From: Ramlibacter tataouinensis | Lineage (GTDB): Bacteria > Pseudomonadota > Gammaproteobacteria > Burkholderiales > Burkholderiaceae_C | Assembly: GCA_002427815.1 (NCBI GenBank) | Contig: DIZF01000063.1 | Coordinates: 1 to 35,322, forward strand | Direction: 5' to 3' | Length of the DNA: 35,322 nt | In this document: positions 1 to 8,761 of the stretch, one piece after another | Layout of the letters: every line of letters starts with the position of its first letter | How positions within the stretch are numbered: position 1 is the first letter of the stretch | Position numbers and translations under genes: made by a program | Notes under the pieces: generated by a model | Seen by the model: only the letters and a program-made list of their open reading frames with translations | What the model was told of the DNA's origin: nothing | Databases searched by the model: none

Positions 1-41
1 TTGACGTGCGGCTTGGTCCGCTCGAATTTTGCTTTTGCCAT
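1..41 (-). CDS. tuf: Elongation factor Tu, N-terminal 13 codons only (partial)
   Basis: Reading leftwards from an ATG at 41 gives MAKAKFERTKPHV, the invariant start of bacterial EF-Tu, the GTPase that carries aminoacyl-tRNA to the ribosome. A GGAG Shine-Dalgarno lies just upstream. The gene leaves the window at base 1. It is the last gene of the str operon rpsL-rpsG-fusA-tuf; order and orientation support the call although only 13 residues are visible. Burkholderiales often carry a second tuf elsewhere, so tufA or tufB cannot be decided. Confidence 0.93.
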   Translation of the reverse strand, partial: MAKAKFERTKPHV

Positions 42-203
42 TTCAATTCTCCAAAGAGCAATACCCGTGTATCGGTTTTACGTCTGCACTGTGTTGCTGA
101 TTCCCTCGCCACGGGCAACGAGGGGCACACAATCGCAGACAAAGATCCGGTCAGTTGAGGACAGAGCAACCGCCTGGCTTGTTGGGCTGTCCCGCAAAGT
201 CGT
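42..203 (-). promoter_or_regulatory. fusA-tuf intergenic region with a hairpin
   Basis: This 162-base spacer separates the fusA stop from the tuf start. It contains an inverted repeat (CCCTCG at 103-108 pairing with CGAGGG at 119-124, loop of 10) that would form in the transcript. No T-run follows, so it does not look like a terminator. A separate tuf promoter is possible in a spacer of this length, but I could not identify convincing -35/-10 elements. Confidence 0.4.
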
Positions 204-2306
<2,103 letters not shown>

Positions 2307-2330
2307 GATGCTCTTTCGTTAAGCGGACAC

Positions 2331-2351
2331 GGGCCCGCTCGTGACGGGCCC
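2331..2351. repeat. Perfect inverted repeat between rpsG and fusA
   Basis: GGGCCCG at 2331-2337 and CGGGCCC at 2345-2351 flank a 7-base loop, giving a very stable GC hairpin in the short rpsG-fusA spacer. No poly-T tract follows on the minus strand, so it is more likely a processing or stability element inside the str mRNA than a terminator. Confidence 0.55.
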
Positions 2352-2376
2352 GAACCCCGGGATGGGAACGGTTTGC

Positions 2377-2850
2377 TTAGAAGCGGAAGTGGCTGAAAGC
2401 CTTGTTCGCCTCGGCCATGCGGTGAACTTCGTCACGCTTTTTCATGGCGCCGCCGCGGCCTTCGGTGGCTTCCATGAGTTCATTGGCCAGGCGCATCGCC
2501 ATCGACTTCTCGCCACGCTTCTTGGCCGCTTCCTTCAGCCAGCGCATGGACAGGGCCAGCCGGCGCACCGGGCGCACTTCCACCGGCACCTGGTAGTTGG
2601 CGCCACCGACACGGCGGGACTTGACCTCGACCATGGGCTTGACGTTGTTGATGGCCATGGTGAAGGCTTCCACCGGGTCCTTGCCCGGGTTCTTCTTCTC
2701 GATCTGCTCGAGGGCGCCGTAGACGATGCGCTCGGCGATCGCCTTCTTGCCGCCCTGCATGATGACGTTCATGAACTTGGCGAGCTCGATGTTGCCGTAC
2801 TTGGGATCCGGCAGGATTTCACGTTTGGGGACTTCGCGACGACGTGGCAT
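2377..2850 (-). CDS. rpsG: 30S ribosomal protein S7
   Basis: The 157-residue product starts MPRRREVPKREILPDPKYG and has the S7 hallmarks: the segment LAKFMNVIMQGGKKAIAERI, the VKSRRVGGANYQVPVEV region and a C-terminus ending in KAFSHFRF. S7 is a primary 16S rRNA-binding protein that nucleates assembly of the 30S head. The start at 2850 is preceded by a good AGAGGTGA Shine-Dalgarno. Length fits the family. In E. coli S7 is the translational repressor of this operon and binds the rpsL-rpsG intergenic RNA; here that spacer is 178 bases and rich in hairpins. Confidence 0.98.
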   Translation of the reverse strand: MPRRREVPKREILPDPKYGNIELAKFMNVIMQGGKKAIAERIVYGALEQIEKKNPGKDPVEAFTMAINNVKPMVEVKSRRVGGANYQVPVEVRPVRRLALSMRWLKEAAKKRGEKSMAMRLANELMEATEGRGGAMKKRDEVHRMAEANKAFSHFRF

Positions 2851-3028
2851 GTTTTCACCTCTTGATTTGCTTCAGCTGGCCGGTCCCTTGCGGGGGCCCT
2901 GAGAGTCATCCGACCCTCGCTTACTCGACCCACACGGAACATTCCGTGCTTCGGGTCACTTCGCTTGCTTCGCCTGCCAGGGCGAAACAAGCACCGACAA
3001 AACTACCGACTTCTTCGGAGCAGAGCCG
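2851..3028 (-). promoter_or_regulatory. rpsL-rpsG intergenic region with two hairpins, candidate S7 autoregulatory site
   Basis: The spacer holds a 16-base palindrome CACGGAACATTCCGTG at 2933-2948 and an 11-bp imperfect hairpin at 2963-2992 (GCTTG/CAAGC plus TTCGCC/GGCGAA with one mismatch and a 6-base loop). In E. coli the equivalent interval binds ribosomal protein S7 and controls downstream translation. Assignment of that role here is by position only; the fold was not compared with the E. coli site. Confidence 0.45.
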
Positions 3029-3406
3029 TTAGGCCTTCTTCGGCCTCTTGGCACCGTACTTGGAGCGCGACTGCTTGCGGTCTTTCACGCCCTGCAGGTC
3101 CAGCGAACCGCGCACGATGTGGTAACGCACGCCGGGCAGGTCCTTGACCCGGCCGCCGCGCACCAGCACCACGGAGTGCTCCTGCAGGTTGTGGCCTTCG
3201 CCGCCGATGTACGAAATGACTTCGAAGCCATTGGTCAGGCGGACCTTGGCGACTTTACGAAGGGCCGAGTTCGGCTTTTTCGGCGTCGTGGTGTACACAC
3301 GGGTGCACACGCCCCGGCGCTGCGGGCTGTTCTGCATCGCCGGGCTCTTGGATTTGGTCTTTTCGACCTCCCGCCCGTGACGCACGAGTTGGTTGATGGT
3401 TGGCAT
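3029..3406 (-). CDS. rpsL: 30S ribosomal protein S12
   Basis: The 125-residue product starting MPTINQLVRHGR is S12, which lines the decoding centre of the 30S subunit. Conserved loops TTPKKPNSALRKVAKVRL and GGRVKDLPGVRYH are intact; lysines in these loops are the usual sites of streptomycin-resistance mutations, and the wild-type lysine is present in both. The reading frame is open to 3463, but the extra 19 upstream residues are not S12-like, so the start is placed at 3406. It is the first gene of the str operon, about 100 bases downstream of the predicted transcription start. Confidence 0.97.
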   Translation of the reverse strand: MPTINQLVRHGREVEKTKSKSPAMQNSPQRRGVCTRVYTTTPKKPNSALRKVAKVRLTNGFEVISYIGGEGHNLQEHSVVLVRGGRVKDLPGVRYHIVRGSLDLQGVKDRKQSRSKYGAKRPKKA

Positions 3407-3511
3407 TGAAGAAAACGTCCCTAAACGCTTGAGTCTGAAAATCGCCGATGCGGCGCTGATCACCGCGAATGCGGCGCCCTCTTTCCCGCCCCAGTTGCGG
3501 AAAAGCCTTCA

Positions 3512-3540
3512 AGTATAACCCGCTCGGGGTAAACGCTCAA
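3512..3540 (-). promoter_or_regulatory. Sigma-70 type promoter of the str operon
   Basis: On the minus strand TTGAGC (3535-3540) and TATACT (3512-3517) are separated by exactly 17 bases, a near-consensus -35/-10 pair. Transcription would begin near 3505, giving a leader of about 100 bases before rpsL. The rest of the 3407-3681 interval shows no gene and no clear terminator for the upstream dacC-like gene. Confidence 0.7.
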
Positions 3541-3681
3541 TGCTCCGGGTGACTTCCGCCGCTTTCCGTGGGCTGCGGCCATTCCGGGACGGAGCGCAAC
3601 CAAACTAAAGTTCACAATCCGACACCGGTCCGGGGCCGGGTGGCCCTGCCGAATTGCAGCGCTGGCGAGAAACGGGAGTTG

Positions 3682-4839
3682 CTACTTGATCCAGAGCCGC
3701 ATCGCGTCCCAGGTCCGGCTGAGCACCCCGGCCTGTTCCACCGCTTCCAGCGCGACCAGAGGCACGTCCAGCAAGGGCTGGTCGCCGGAGCTGATCTTCA
3801 GCGTGCCAACCGCCTGACCCTTGGCCAGAGGCGCGATCAGGGGATCGGGCCGGGCCACCTGGGTTTTGAGCCGGGCGGCGGTGCCGGTGGGGACTGCAAC
3901 GATCACGGCCTGGGTCCGTCCCAGCTTGGCGGTTTTCCGGGTGCCCTTCCAGACGTCGGGCGTGACCACCGGCTGGTTCGCGTCGAACAGCTTGATCGCC
4001 TCGAACGCCGTATAGCCCCAGTTCAGCAACTTTTGCGCTTCGTTGGCGCGAGCCGTTTCGCTGGCGGCGCCGAGCACGACGGCCAGAATGCGGCGGGAGC
4101 CCACGTTCGGGAAGTCGCGCTTGGCCGTGGCGATCAGGCAGTACCCGGCGGCTTCCGTATGGCCAGTCTTCATGCCGTCGACCGTCGGATCACGAAACAG
4201 CAGCATGTTGCGGTTGGTGTCGTTGGCCGTGGGCGTGCCTTCATAGCGGTATTTCTTGATGCCGTAGTAATGCATGTACTCCGGAAAGTCCCGCTGCAGC
4301 CGGGAGGCCAGGATGCTCAGGTCGCGCGCCGTGGTCGTGTGGCCGGCCTCCGTCAGCCCTTCGGGATTCTTGTACGTTGTGGCCTTCAGGCCCAGCGCCT
4401 TGGCCTGCTCGTTCATGAGCTGCACGAAGCGCTCGACGGTGCCACCCACGCCTTCAGCCAGGGCCACGGTGGCATCGTTGCCCGACTGGACGATCATGCC
4501 CTTGATCAGGTCGTCCACCGGCACCTGCATGCTGGGGTCGATGAACATCCGCGAACCCGGCATCTTCCAGGCGCGCCGACTCACCGGCAGCGTCTGCTTC
4601 AGGTCGATCTTCTTGCTGCGCAGCGCATCGAACACCAGGTACTGGGTCATCAGCTTGGTGAGGGACGCGGGTTCCACCGGCGCGTCGATATCGCGCCCCG
4701 CCAGCACCTGGTCGGCCGTGACATCCAGCACCAGATAGGCCCTGGCGGCAATCTCGGGCGGCTGCGGCACCTGGGCCGTCGCCAACAGGCAGAACAAGGC
4801 GAAGAACGCGGCGGTAAGCGCGCGCATTGATTTTTTCAT
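3682..4839 (-). CDS. D-alanyl-D-alanine carboxypeptidase (PBP5/6 family)
   Basis: The 385-residue product is a low-molecular-weight penicillin-binding protein that trims the terminal D-Ala from peptidoglycan stem peptides in the periplasm. It has an N-terminal signal peptide (residues 1-22, ending ATAQ) and the three serine-peptidase S11 motifs in order: SLTK with catalytic Ser59 and Lys62, SGN at 119-121, and KTG at 224-226. A beta-rich C-terminal domain (about 280-365) and a C-terminal segment with RTWDAMRLWIK, which could form the usual membrane-associating amphipathic helix, follow. It starts 13 bases after the alpha/beta hydrolase stop, so it is probably the last gene of the hemJ run. 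It may be called dacA or dacC; I cannot decide. Confidence 0.93.
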   Translation of the reverse strand: MKKSMRALTAAFFALFCLLATAQVPQPPEIAARAYLVLDVTADQVLAGRDIDAPVEPASLTKLMTQYLVFDALRSKKIDLKQTLPVSRRAWKMPGSRMFIDPSMQVPVDDLIKGMIVQSGNDATVALAEGVGGTVERFVQLMNEQAKALGLKATTYKNPEGLTEAGHTTTARDLSILASRLQRDFPEYMHYYGIKKYRYEGTPTANDTNRNMLLFRDPTVDGMKTGHTEAAGYCLIATAKRDFPNVGSRRILAVVLGAASETARANEAQKLLNWGYTAFEAIKLFDANQPVVTPDVWKGTRKTAKLGRTQAVIVAVPTGTAARLKTQVARPDPLIAPLAKGQAVGTLKISSGDQPLLDVPLVALEAVEQAGVLSRTWDAMRLWIK

Positions 4840-4852
4840 GGAAACAGGAGAC

Positions 4853-5482
4853 TCACGAACGAAGGTGACGAAGAACCAAGCTTTTCAGCAGCGGCAATTG
4901 TCCGTGAAAGAAATGGCCGCCCCCGGGCACTACGGTAACCGGAAGTGACTGCGGCCGCGCCCAGTCCATGACCGAGGCCAACGGCACGGTGTCATCCTGC
5001 TCCCCGTGTATCACCAGCGTGGCATCGTGCGCCTGCAGCGGCAGGTCGGCTACCTCGAAGCGCGACACCGCGGTGCCCACCAGAACGATCTTCTCGATGG
5101 TGCGGGAAGACCAGAGCGCCTTCACGGCGCCGCAGGCAACGTGGGAGCCAAACGAAAAACCGGCCAGGGCCAGGGCACCGTCCGGGGCTTCGCTGCTGAC
5201 GAGCGCAAGCATGTCCTCCAGTTCCCCGCGCCCTTCGTCATGAAGGCCCTGGCTGGCGCCCACCCCGCGAAAATTGAAGCGAATCGCGACCCAGCCCGAC
5301 TGCACGAAAGCCCGCGCCAGCGTCTGGACCACCTTGTTCTCCATGGTTCCACCGAACAGCGGATGGGGATGGGTGATGATGGCGGTGCCGCGTCGCGCGA
5401 GGCCGGGGCCGGGCTCATCGCGCAGGGCTTCGATGGTGCCGGCCGGGCCGGCCAGCTGGAAGCGTCGGGTTTGCAGATTCAT
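4853..5482 (-). CDS. Alpha/beta hydrolase, short cytosolic type
   Basis: The 209-residue protein has the compact alpha/beta-hydrolase pattern of a family annotated only as 'alpha/beta superfamily hydrolase'. HPHPLFGGTM (38-47) forms the oxyanion region, GFSFGS carries the nucleophile Ser110, EQDD the acid (Asp163 or Asp164) and GGGHFF the catalytic His190. There is no signal peptide. Substrate cannot be predicted; the family has no well-established reaction. It begins 5 bases after the stop of the ferredoxin-like gene and ends 13 bases before the carboxypeptidase start, indicating co-transcription. Confidence 0.85.
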   Translation of the reverse strand: MNLQTRRFQLAGPAGTIEALRDEPGPGLARRGTAIITHPHPLFGGTMENKVVQTLARAFVQSGWVAIRFNFRGVGASQGLHDEGRGELEDMLALVSSEAPDGALALAGFSFGSHVACGAVKALWSSRTIEKIVLVGTAVSRFEVADLPLQAHDATLVIHGEQDDTVPLASVMDWARPQSLPVTVVPGGGHFFHGQLPLLKSLVLRHLRS

Positions 5483-5487
5483 GGGCT

Positions 5488-5826
5488 TCAGCGGCCCAGA
5501 TGGGGCGGCGTCAGCAGGCGCTCGACCACGCGGCCATTCTTCAGGTGGGACTCGACGATCTCATCGATGTCGTGCTCGTCCACATAGCTGTACCAGACCG
5601 CCTCCGGATAGACCACCGCCACCGGCCCGGCGCCGCAGCGGTCCAGGCAGCCGGCCTTGTTGACACGCACCTGGCCCGGCCCGGCGAGCCCGGCGGCCTT
5701 CACCTGCGCCTTGCAGCGCTCGAAGGCTTCCTGCGCATGGTGCTGCGCGCAACAGGCTTCGCCATTCGGGCGCTGGTTCAGGCAGAAGAAGATGTGGCGC
5801 TGATAGTAGGAGTCAGGGTCGCTCAT
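5488..5826 (-). CDS. Thioredoxin-like [2Fe-2S] ferredoxin domain protein
   Basis: The 112-residue protein shows the spacing of the thioredoxin-fold [2Fe-2S] ferredoxins: Cys15 in FFCLNQRPNG, a Cys-Cys pair at 25-26, and the second ligand pair in GCLDRCGAGPV. Such proteins are small electron carriers or cluster-binding regulators of unknown partner. The start ATG overlaps the VanZ-gene stop (ATGA), so translation is probably coupled. No transmembrane segment is present. The link to haem synthesis through hemJ two genes upstream is suggestive only. Confidence 0.85.
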   Translation of the reverse strand: MSDPDSYYQRHIFFCLNQRPNGEACCAQHHAQEAFERCKAQVKAAGLAGPGQVRVNKAGCLDRCGAGPVAVVYPEAVWYSYVDEHDIDEIVESHLKNGRVVERLLTPPHLGR

Positions 5827-6950
5827 GCGCCGATTCTATTTTGCGGCTCCCCGGCGGAGATGCGCACCAGCACATACAGCAGCACTGTGTAAGGCCAGAG
5901 CCAGCCCAGCCATTGGGCCAGCCCATTGAAGCGGATGAAACGCCCCTGCTCCCAGGTTTGCAGCGTATGGGTGAAATAGGCACTGGCCGGGGCCTGGTTC
6001 AAAAGGCTGAGGTGCAGCATCAATGCCAGCAGCACCAGAGCGGCGCAGCCGCGCCGGGGCATCGGCGACAACACCAGCGCCAGCGCCAAGCCCACGACCA
6101 GGCCGAGCCGCACCGGCAGGCTGAGCCAGGCCCAGGCATGTGACGGCCCCCAGCTCAGCGCCGCGGACAACGCGGTCGCTGCGACCGCCACGGCCATCGT
6201 CGCGATCGCGAAAACAGCGCGACGGCCCGCCGATCGGATGACGGAGTAGCCCAGCAGGCAGGGGATCACCAGCCCCAAGGCCACACAGACCAGTTCGGCG
6301 CCCGGCACCAAGGGCTGCAATTCAATGTCGCGCACCGGCAGCCACTCCAGGAAGGGCGTGTCCAGCAGCCAGTCGGTCAGGGCGCTTTCGAGCCGCTCGA
6401 ACACCTGCCCCAGCCCCAGCGGAACCGCTGGCGGGAACAGCAGTGCGAAAGGCCACAGGGCCAGCAACACCAGCGCGCCGCGAGAGTCTTCCACAAACCA
6501 GCGCAGCCGAAACCGGCTCCAGCGGGCGATGGCGCCGACCCGTTCCAGCCCGCCGGCCAGGACGGCGCCGACCAGCGCACCCAGCACGTTGAGCCCGAAG
6601 TCGACGTTGGACGAGACTCGCGACGGGAGATAGTTTTGCAGTGTCTCCATGCTCAGCGACAGCACGGCGGCGGAGAGGGCGGTCACCGTGATCACGGCCG
6701 TCCGGCGTGAAGTGCCTTGGCTGCCGCGTCGCAGGAAGCTCAATGCCAGCAGAAACCCCAACGGCGCGTATCCGAGGGCATTGGCTGCGACATCAAACCA
6801 GGTCCAGTATCTGGGCAGGGGGCTCCAGAGGAATTCGAAGGGATTGACGCCCTGGTCGCGCCAGCCGGAAAACGGGTAGAGGCTGGCGTAGACGATCAGC
6901 GCCACATACGCTTGGGACAGGGGCCAGGCCGAGGTCTTGTGCATCGGCAC
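5823..6950 (-). CDS. VanZ-family membrane protein
   Basis: The 375-residue product is almost entirely hydrophobic, with about nine or ten predicted membrane spans. The first roughly 140 residues carry the VanZ-like pattern (YASLYPFSGWRDQG, then PLGFLLALSFLRRG and SSNVDFGLNVLGALVGAVL). VanZ domains are associated with low-level teicoplanin resistance in enterococci, but most bacterial members have no known role. The frame opens at a GTG at 6950, with an ATG two codons in at 6944; neither has a clear Shine-Dalgarno, and the gene starts 4 bases after the hemJ stop, so translational coupling is likely. The C-terminal half is of no recognised family. Confidence 0.82.
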   Translation of the reverse strand: MPMHKTSAWPLSQAYVALIVYASLYPFSGWRDQGVNPFEFLWSPLPRYWTWFDVAANALGYAPLGFLLALSFLRRGSQGTSRRTAVITVTALSAAVLSLSMETLQNYLPSRVSSNVDFGLNVLGALVGAVLAGGLERVGAIARWSRFRLRWFVEDSRGALVLLALWPFALLFPPAVPLGLGQVFERLESALTDWLLDTPFLEWLPVRDIELQPLVPGAELVCVALGLVIPCLLGYSVIRSAGRRAVFAIATMAVAVAATALSAALSWGPSHAWAWLSLPVRLGLVVGLALALVLSPMPRRGCAALVLLALMLHLSLLNQAPASAYFTHTLQTWEQGRFIRFNGLAQWLGWLWPYTVLLYVLVRISAGEPQNRIGA

Positions 6951-6954
6951 GGGG

Positions 6955-7383
6955 TCAGAACGGTTTGACTACGACCAGCAGCACAGTCGCGAGCATCAGG
7001 AGCACAGGCACTTCGTTGAACCAACGGTACCAGACATGCCCATGCGCATTGCGCCCGGCCTCGAACCGGCCCAGCACCCGGGCGCAGATGAAGTGGTAGA
7101 CCACCGCCAGCAGCACGAAAACGAGTTTGGCGCTCAGCCAGTGTTGCCCGGGTCCGCGACCGATGCCATACCCGAGCCAAAGCCACAGGCCCAAACCCAG
7201 TGCCGGCAGCGCAATCAGCGTCGTGAAGCGCAGCAGCTTGCGCGACATCAGGAGCAGGCGCTCACGTTCGGCCGAAGACCCGGGCGAGACCAGCGCCAGG
7301 TTCACGAAGATGCGCGGCAGGTAAAACAGGCCCGCAAACCAGCTGGCAATGAAAACGATGTGGAAGGATTTGACCCAGAGCAT
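6955..7383 (-). CDS. hemJ: Protoporphyrinogen IX oxidase HemJ
   Basis: The 142-residue, four-helix membrane protein matches the HemJ (UPF0093) family, which oxidises protoporphyrinogen IX to protoporphyrin IX late in haem synthesis. The family marks are MLWVKSFHIVFIASWFAGLF at the N-terminus, the YLPRIFV segment, the KLVFVLLAVVYH helix and the C-terminal RWFNEVPVLLM...VVVKPF. The conserved first-helix His and the lysine before YH are present. The frame is open to 7521, but the upstream 46 residues are not HemJ-like and overlap the sRNA terminator, so the start is placed at 7383. No Shine-Dalgarno precedes it. Proximity to hemB supports the haem role; such proteins are often annotated only as CopD-family. 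Confidence 0.88.
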   Translation of the reverse strand: MLWVKSFHIVFIASWFAGLFYLPRIFVNLALVSPGSSAERERLLLMSRKLLRFTTLIALPALGLGLWLWLGYGIGRGPGQHWLSAKLVFVLLAVVYHFICARVLGRFEAGRNAHGHVWYRWFNEVPVLLMLATVLLVVVKPF

Positions 7384-7471
7384 GGCTGCAGTGTAGGGAA
7401 AAACAAGCCATTTCTCGCCTGCCCCGGCCATGGAGGAGATGCTTTTGGGCCGGGAAGGGTCGTCCGGCCCC

Positions 7472-7499
7472 AAAAAAAACCCCGGCTCACAAGCCGGGG
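7472..7499 (-). terminator. Rho-independent terminator of the sRNA upstream of hemB
   Basis: An 8-bp perfect GC-rich stem (7480-7487 with 7492-7499, loop of 4) is followed on the minus strand by eight T residues (7472-7479). This is a textbook intrinsic terminator reading leftwards. No protein-coding gene ends here on that strand, so it implies a non-coding transcript. Confidence 0.88.
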
Positions 7500-7571
7500 T
7501 GGGAAGCCTTTTTGCTGTCACACATCAAGGCACCCGCTCAGGGAGGAAAAGCGGGGAGCGGCGAACCGCCC
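7472..7571 (-). ncRNA. Candidate small RNA divergent from hemB (anti-hemB RNA-like)
   Basis: About 100 bases between a near-consensus minus-strand promoter and a strong intrinsic terminator, with no ORF. The predicted RNA opens with a GCGG-TTCG-CCGC hairpin (about 7558-7569). A second hairpin has a 6-bp stem (7533-7538 with 7550-7555) whose loop displays CCTCCC (7541-7546 on the plus strand as GGGAGG), an anti-Shine-Dalgarno sequence. The terminator hairpin closes it. Position directly upstream of hemB in reverse orientation matches the anti-hemB RNA motif reported by comparative genomics in Burkholderiales. Known family: structured RNA of unknown function. Inference: a trans-acting sRNA that could pair with Shine-Dalgarno regions. 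Confidence 0.72.
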
Positions 7572-7577
7572 AGCCGT

Positions 7578-7606
7578 AATTTAACAAAGCCCCCGGTCGG
7601 TTTCAA
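7578..7606 (-). promoter_or_regulatory. Promoter of the anti-hemB-like sRNA
   Basis: On the minus strand TTGAAA (7601-7606) is followed after 17 bases by TAAATT (7578-7583); the overlapping hexamer TTAAAT with a 16-base spacer is an alternative. Transcription would start near 7571, about 100 bases before the terminator T-run. It points away from hemB. Confidence 0.68.
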
Positions 7607-7744
7607 TAGCGGGCACCCTGGATTTACCGGTCCGGGCGGCGATCCGTCGCTTCCGGTCATCATCAGAGGGAGATTCATCTGGTTCCGCTCCGGCTCCGCG
7701 CCATTGGCGCGAGCACGGGCTGCGGATGGAGGACAATTTCCGTC

Positions 7745-8746
7745 ATGAGCCTCCATGCCCCTTACCCCCAAGGCCGTCCCCGGCGCCTGCGCCGTGACGA
7801 ATTCACCCGCAACCTGGTGCGCGAGCACAGCGTCACTCCGCACGACCTGATCTATCCGGTATTCCTGCTGGACGGCGAGCGACGCCGGGAGGCGGTCGCC
7901 TCGATGCCCGGGGTGGAACGCCTGAGCCTGGACCTGCTGCTGCCGGTGGCGCAGCAATGTGTCGAGCTAGGCATCCCGGTAATGGCCCTGTTTCCGGTCA
8001 TCGACCCGTTGCTCAAGACACCCGATGGCCAGGAAGCCTGGAATCCGCAGGGGCTGGTGCCGCGGGCAGTGCGCGAACTCAAGCAGCGTTTTCCCGGCCT
8101 GGGCGTCATGACCGATGTCGCACTGGACCCGTTTACCAGCCACGGTCAGGACGGGCTGCTCGACGAAACAGGCTACATCCTCAACGACGAGACCGTGCAG
8201 GTGCTGGTGCGCCAGGCGTTGACGCAGGCAGAAGCCGGCGTAGACATCGTGGCACCCAGCGACATGATGGACGGCCGGATCGGCGCGATCCGCAACGCAC
8301 TCGAAGAACGCGGATTCATCCACACTCGCATCATGGCCTACAGCGCCAAGTTCGCGAGCGCCTTCTACGGGCCGTTCCGCGATGCCGTCGGCTCGGCCTC
8401 GAACCTGGGCAAGGGCAACAAGAAGGTCTACCAGATGGACCCCGGCAATACCGACGAGGCCTTGCGCGAAGTCGCAATGGACATCGCCGAGGGCGCGGAC
8501 ATGGTGATGGTCAAGCCCGGCATGCCCTATCTCGACGTGGTGCGCCGGGTGAAAGATGAATTCCGGATGCCGACCTTCGCCTACCAGGTCAGCGGTGAAT
8601 ACGCGATGCTCAAGGCAGCGGCCCAGAACGGCTGGCTCGACCACGACGCCGTGATGATGGAGAGCCTGCTTGCGTTCAAGCGGGCCGGCGCCGACGGAGT
8701 GCTTACCTACTTCGCGGTCGCCGCAGCCCGGCTGCTGCGGCGCTGA
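7745..8746 (+). CDS. hemB: Delta-aminolevulinic acid dehydratase (porphobilinogen synthase)
   Basis: The 333-residue enzyme condenses two 5-aminolevulinate molecules into porphobilinogen, the first pyrrole of haem synthesis, in the cytosol. Both Schiff-base lysines are visible: Lys202 in MAYSAKFASAFYG and Lys257 in MVKPGMPYLD. The metal-site segment DVALDPFTSHGQDG carries aspartates in place of the zinc-binding cysteines, as in the magnesium-type enzymes of Pseudomonas. A GGAGGA ribosome-binding site lies about 12 bases before the ATG. I found no convincing plus-strand promoter in the 7610-7744 leader. It is divergent from the sRNA and hemJ, grouping two haem steps in one locus. Confidence 0.97.
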   Translation: MSLHAPYPQGRPRRLRRDEFTRNLVREHSVTPHDLIYPVFLLDGERRREAVASMPGVERLSLDLLLPVAQQCVELGIPVMALFPVIDPLLKTPDGQEAWNPQGLVPRAVRELKQRFPGLGVMTDVALDPFTSHGQDGLLDETGYILNDETVQVLVRQALTQAEAGVDIVAPSDMMDGRIGAIRNALEERGFIHTRIMAYSAKFASAFYGPFRDAVGSASNLGKGNKKVYQMDPGNTDEALREVAMDIAEGADMVMVKPGMPYLDVVRRVKDEFRMPTFAYQVSGEYAMLKAAAQNGWLDHDAVMMESLLAFKRAGADGVLTYFAVAAARLLRR

Positions 8747-8761
8747 TCGGAAAAGGCCCGG

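Noticed and set aside
7610..7744. Riboswitch in the hemB leader
   Set aside because: No known riboswitch consensus or terminator/antiterminator pair was visible in the plus-strand leader.
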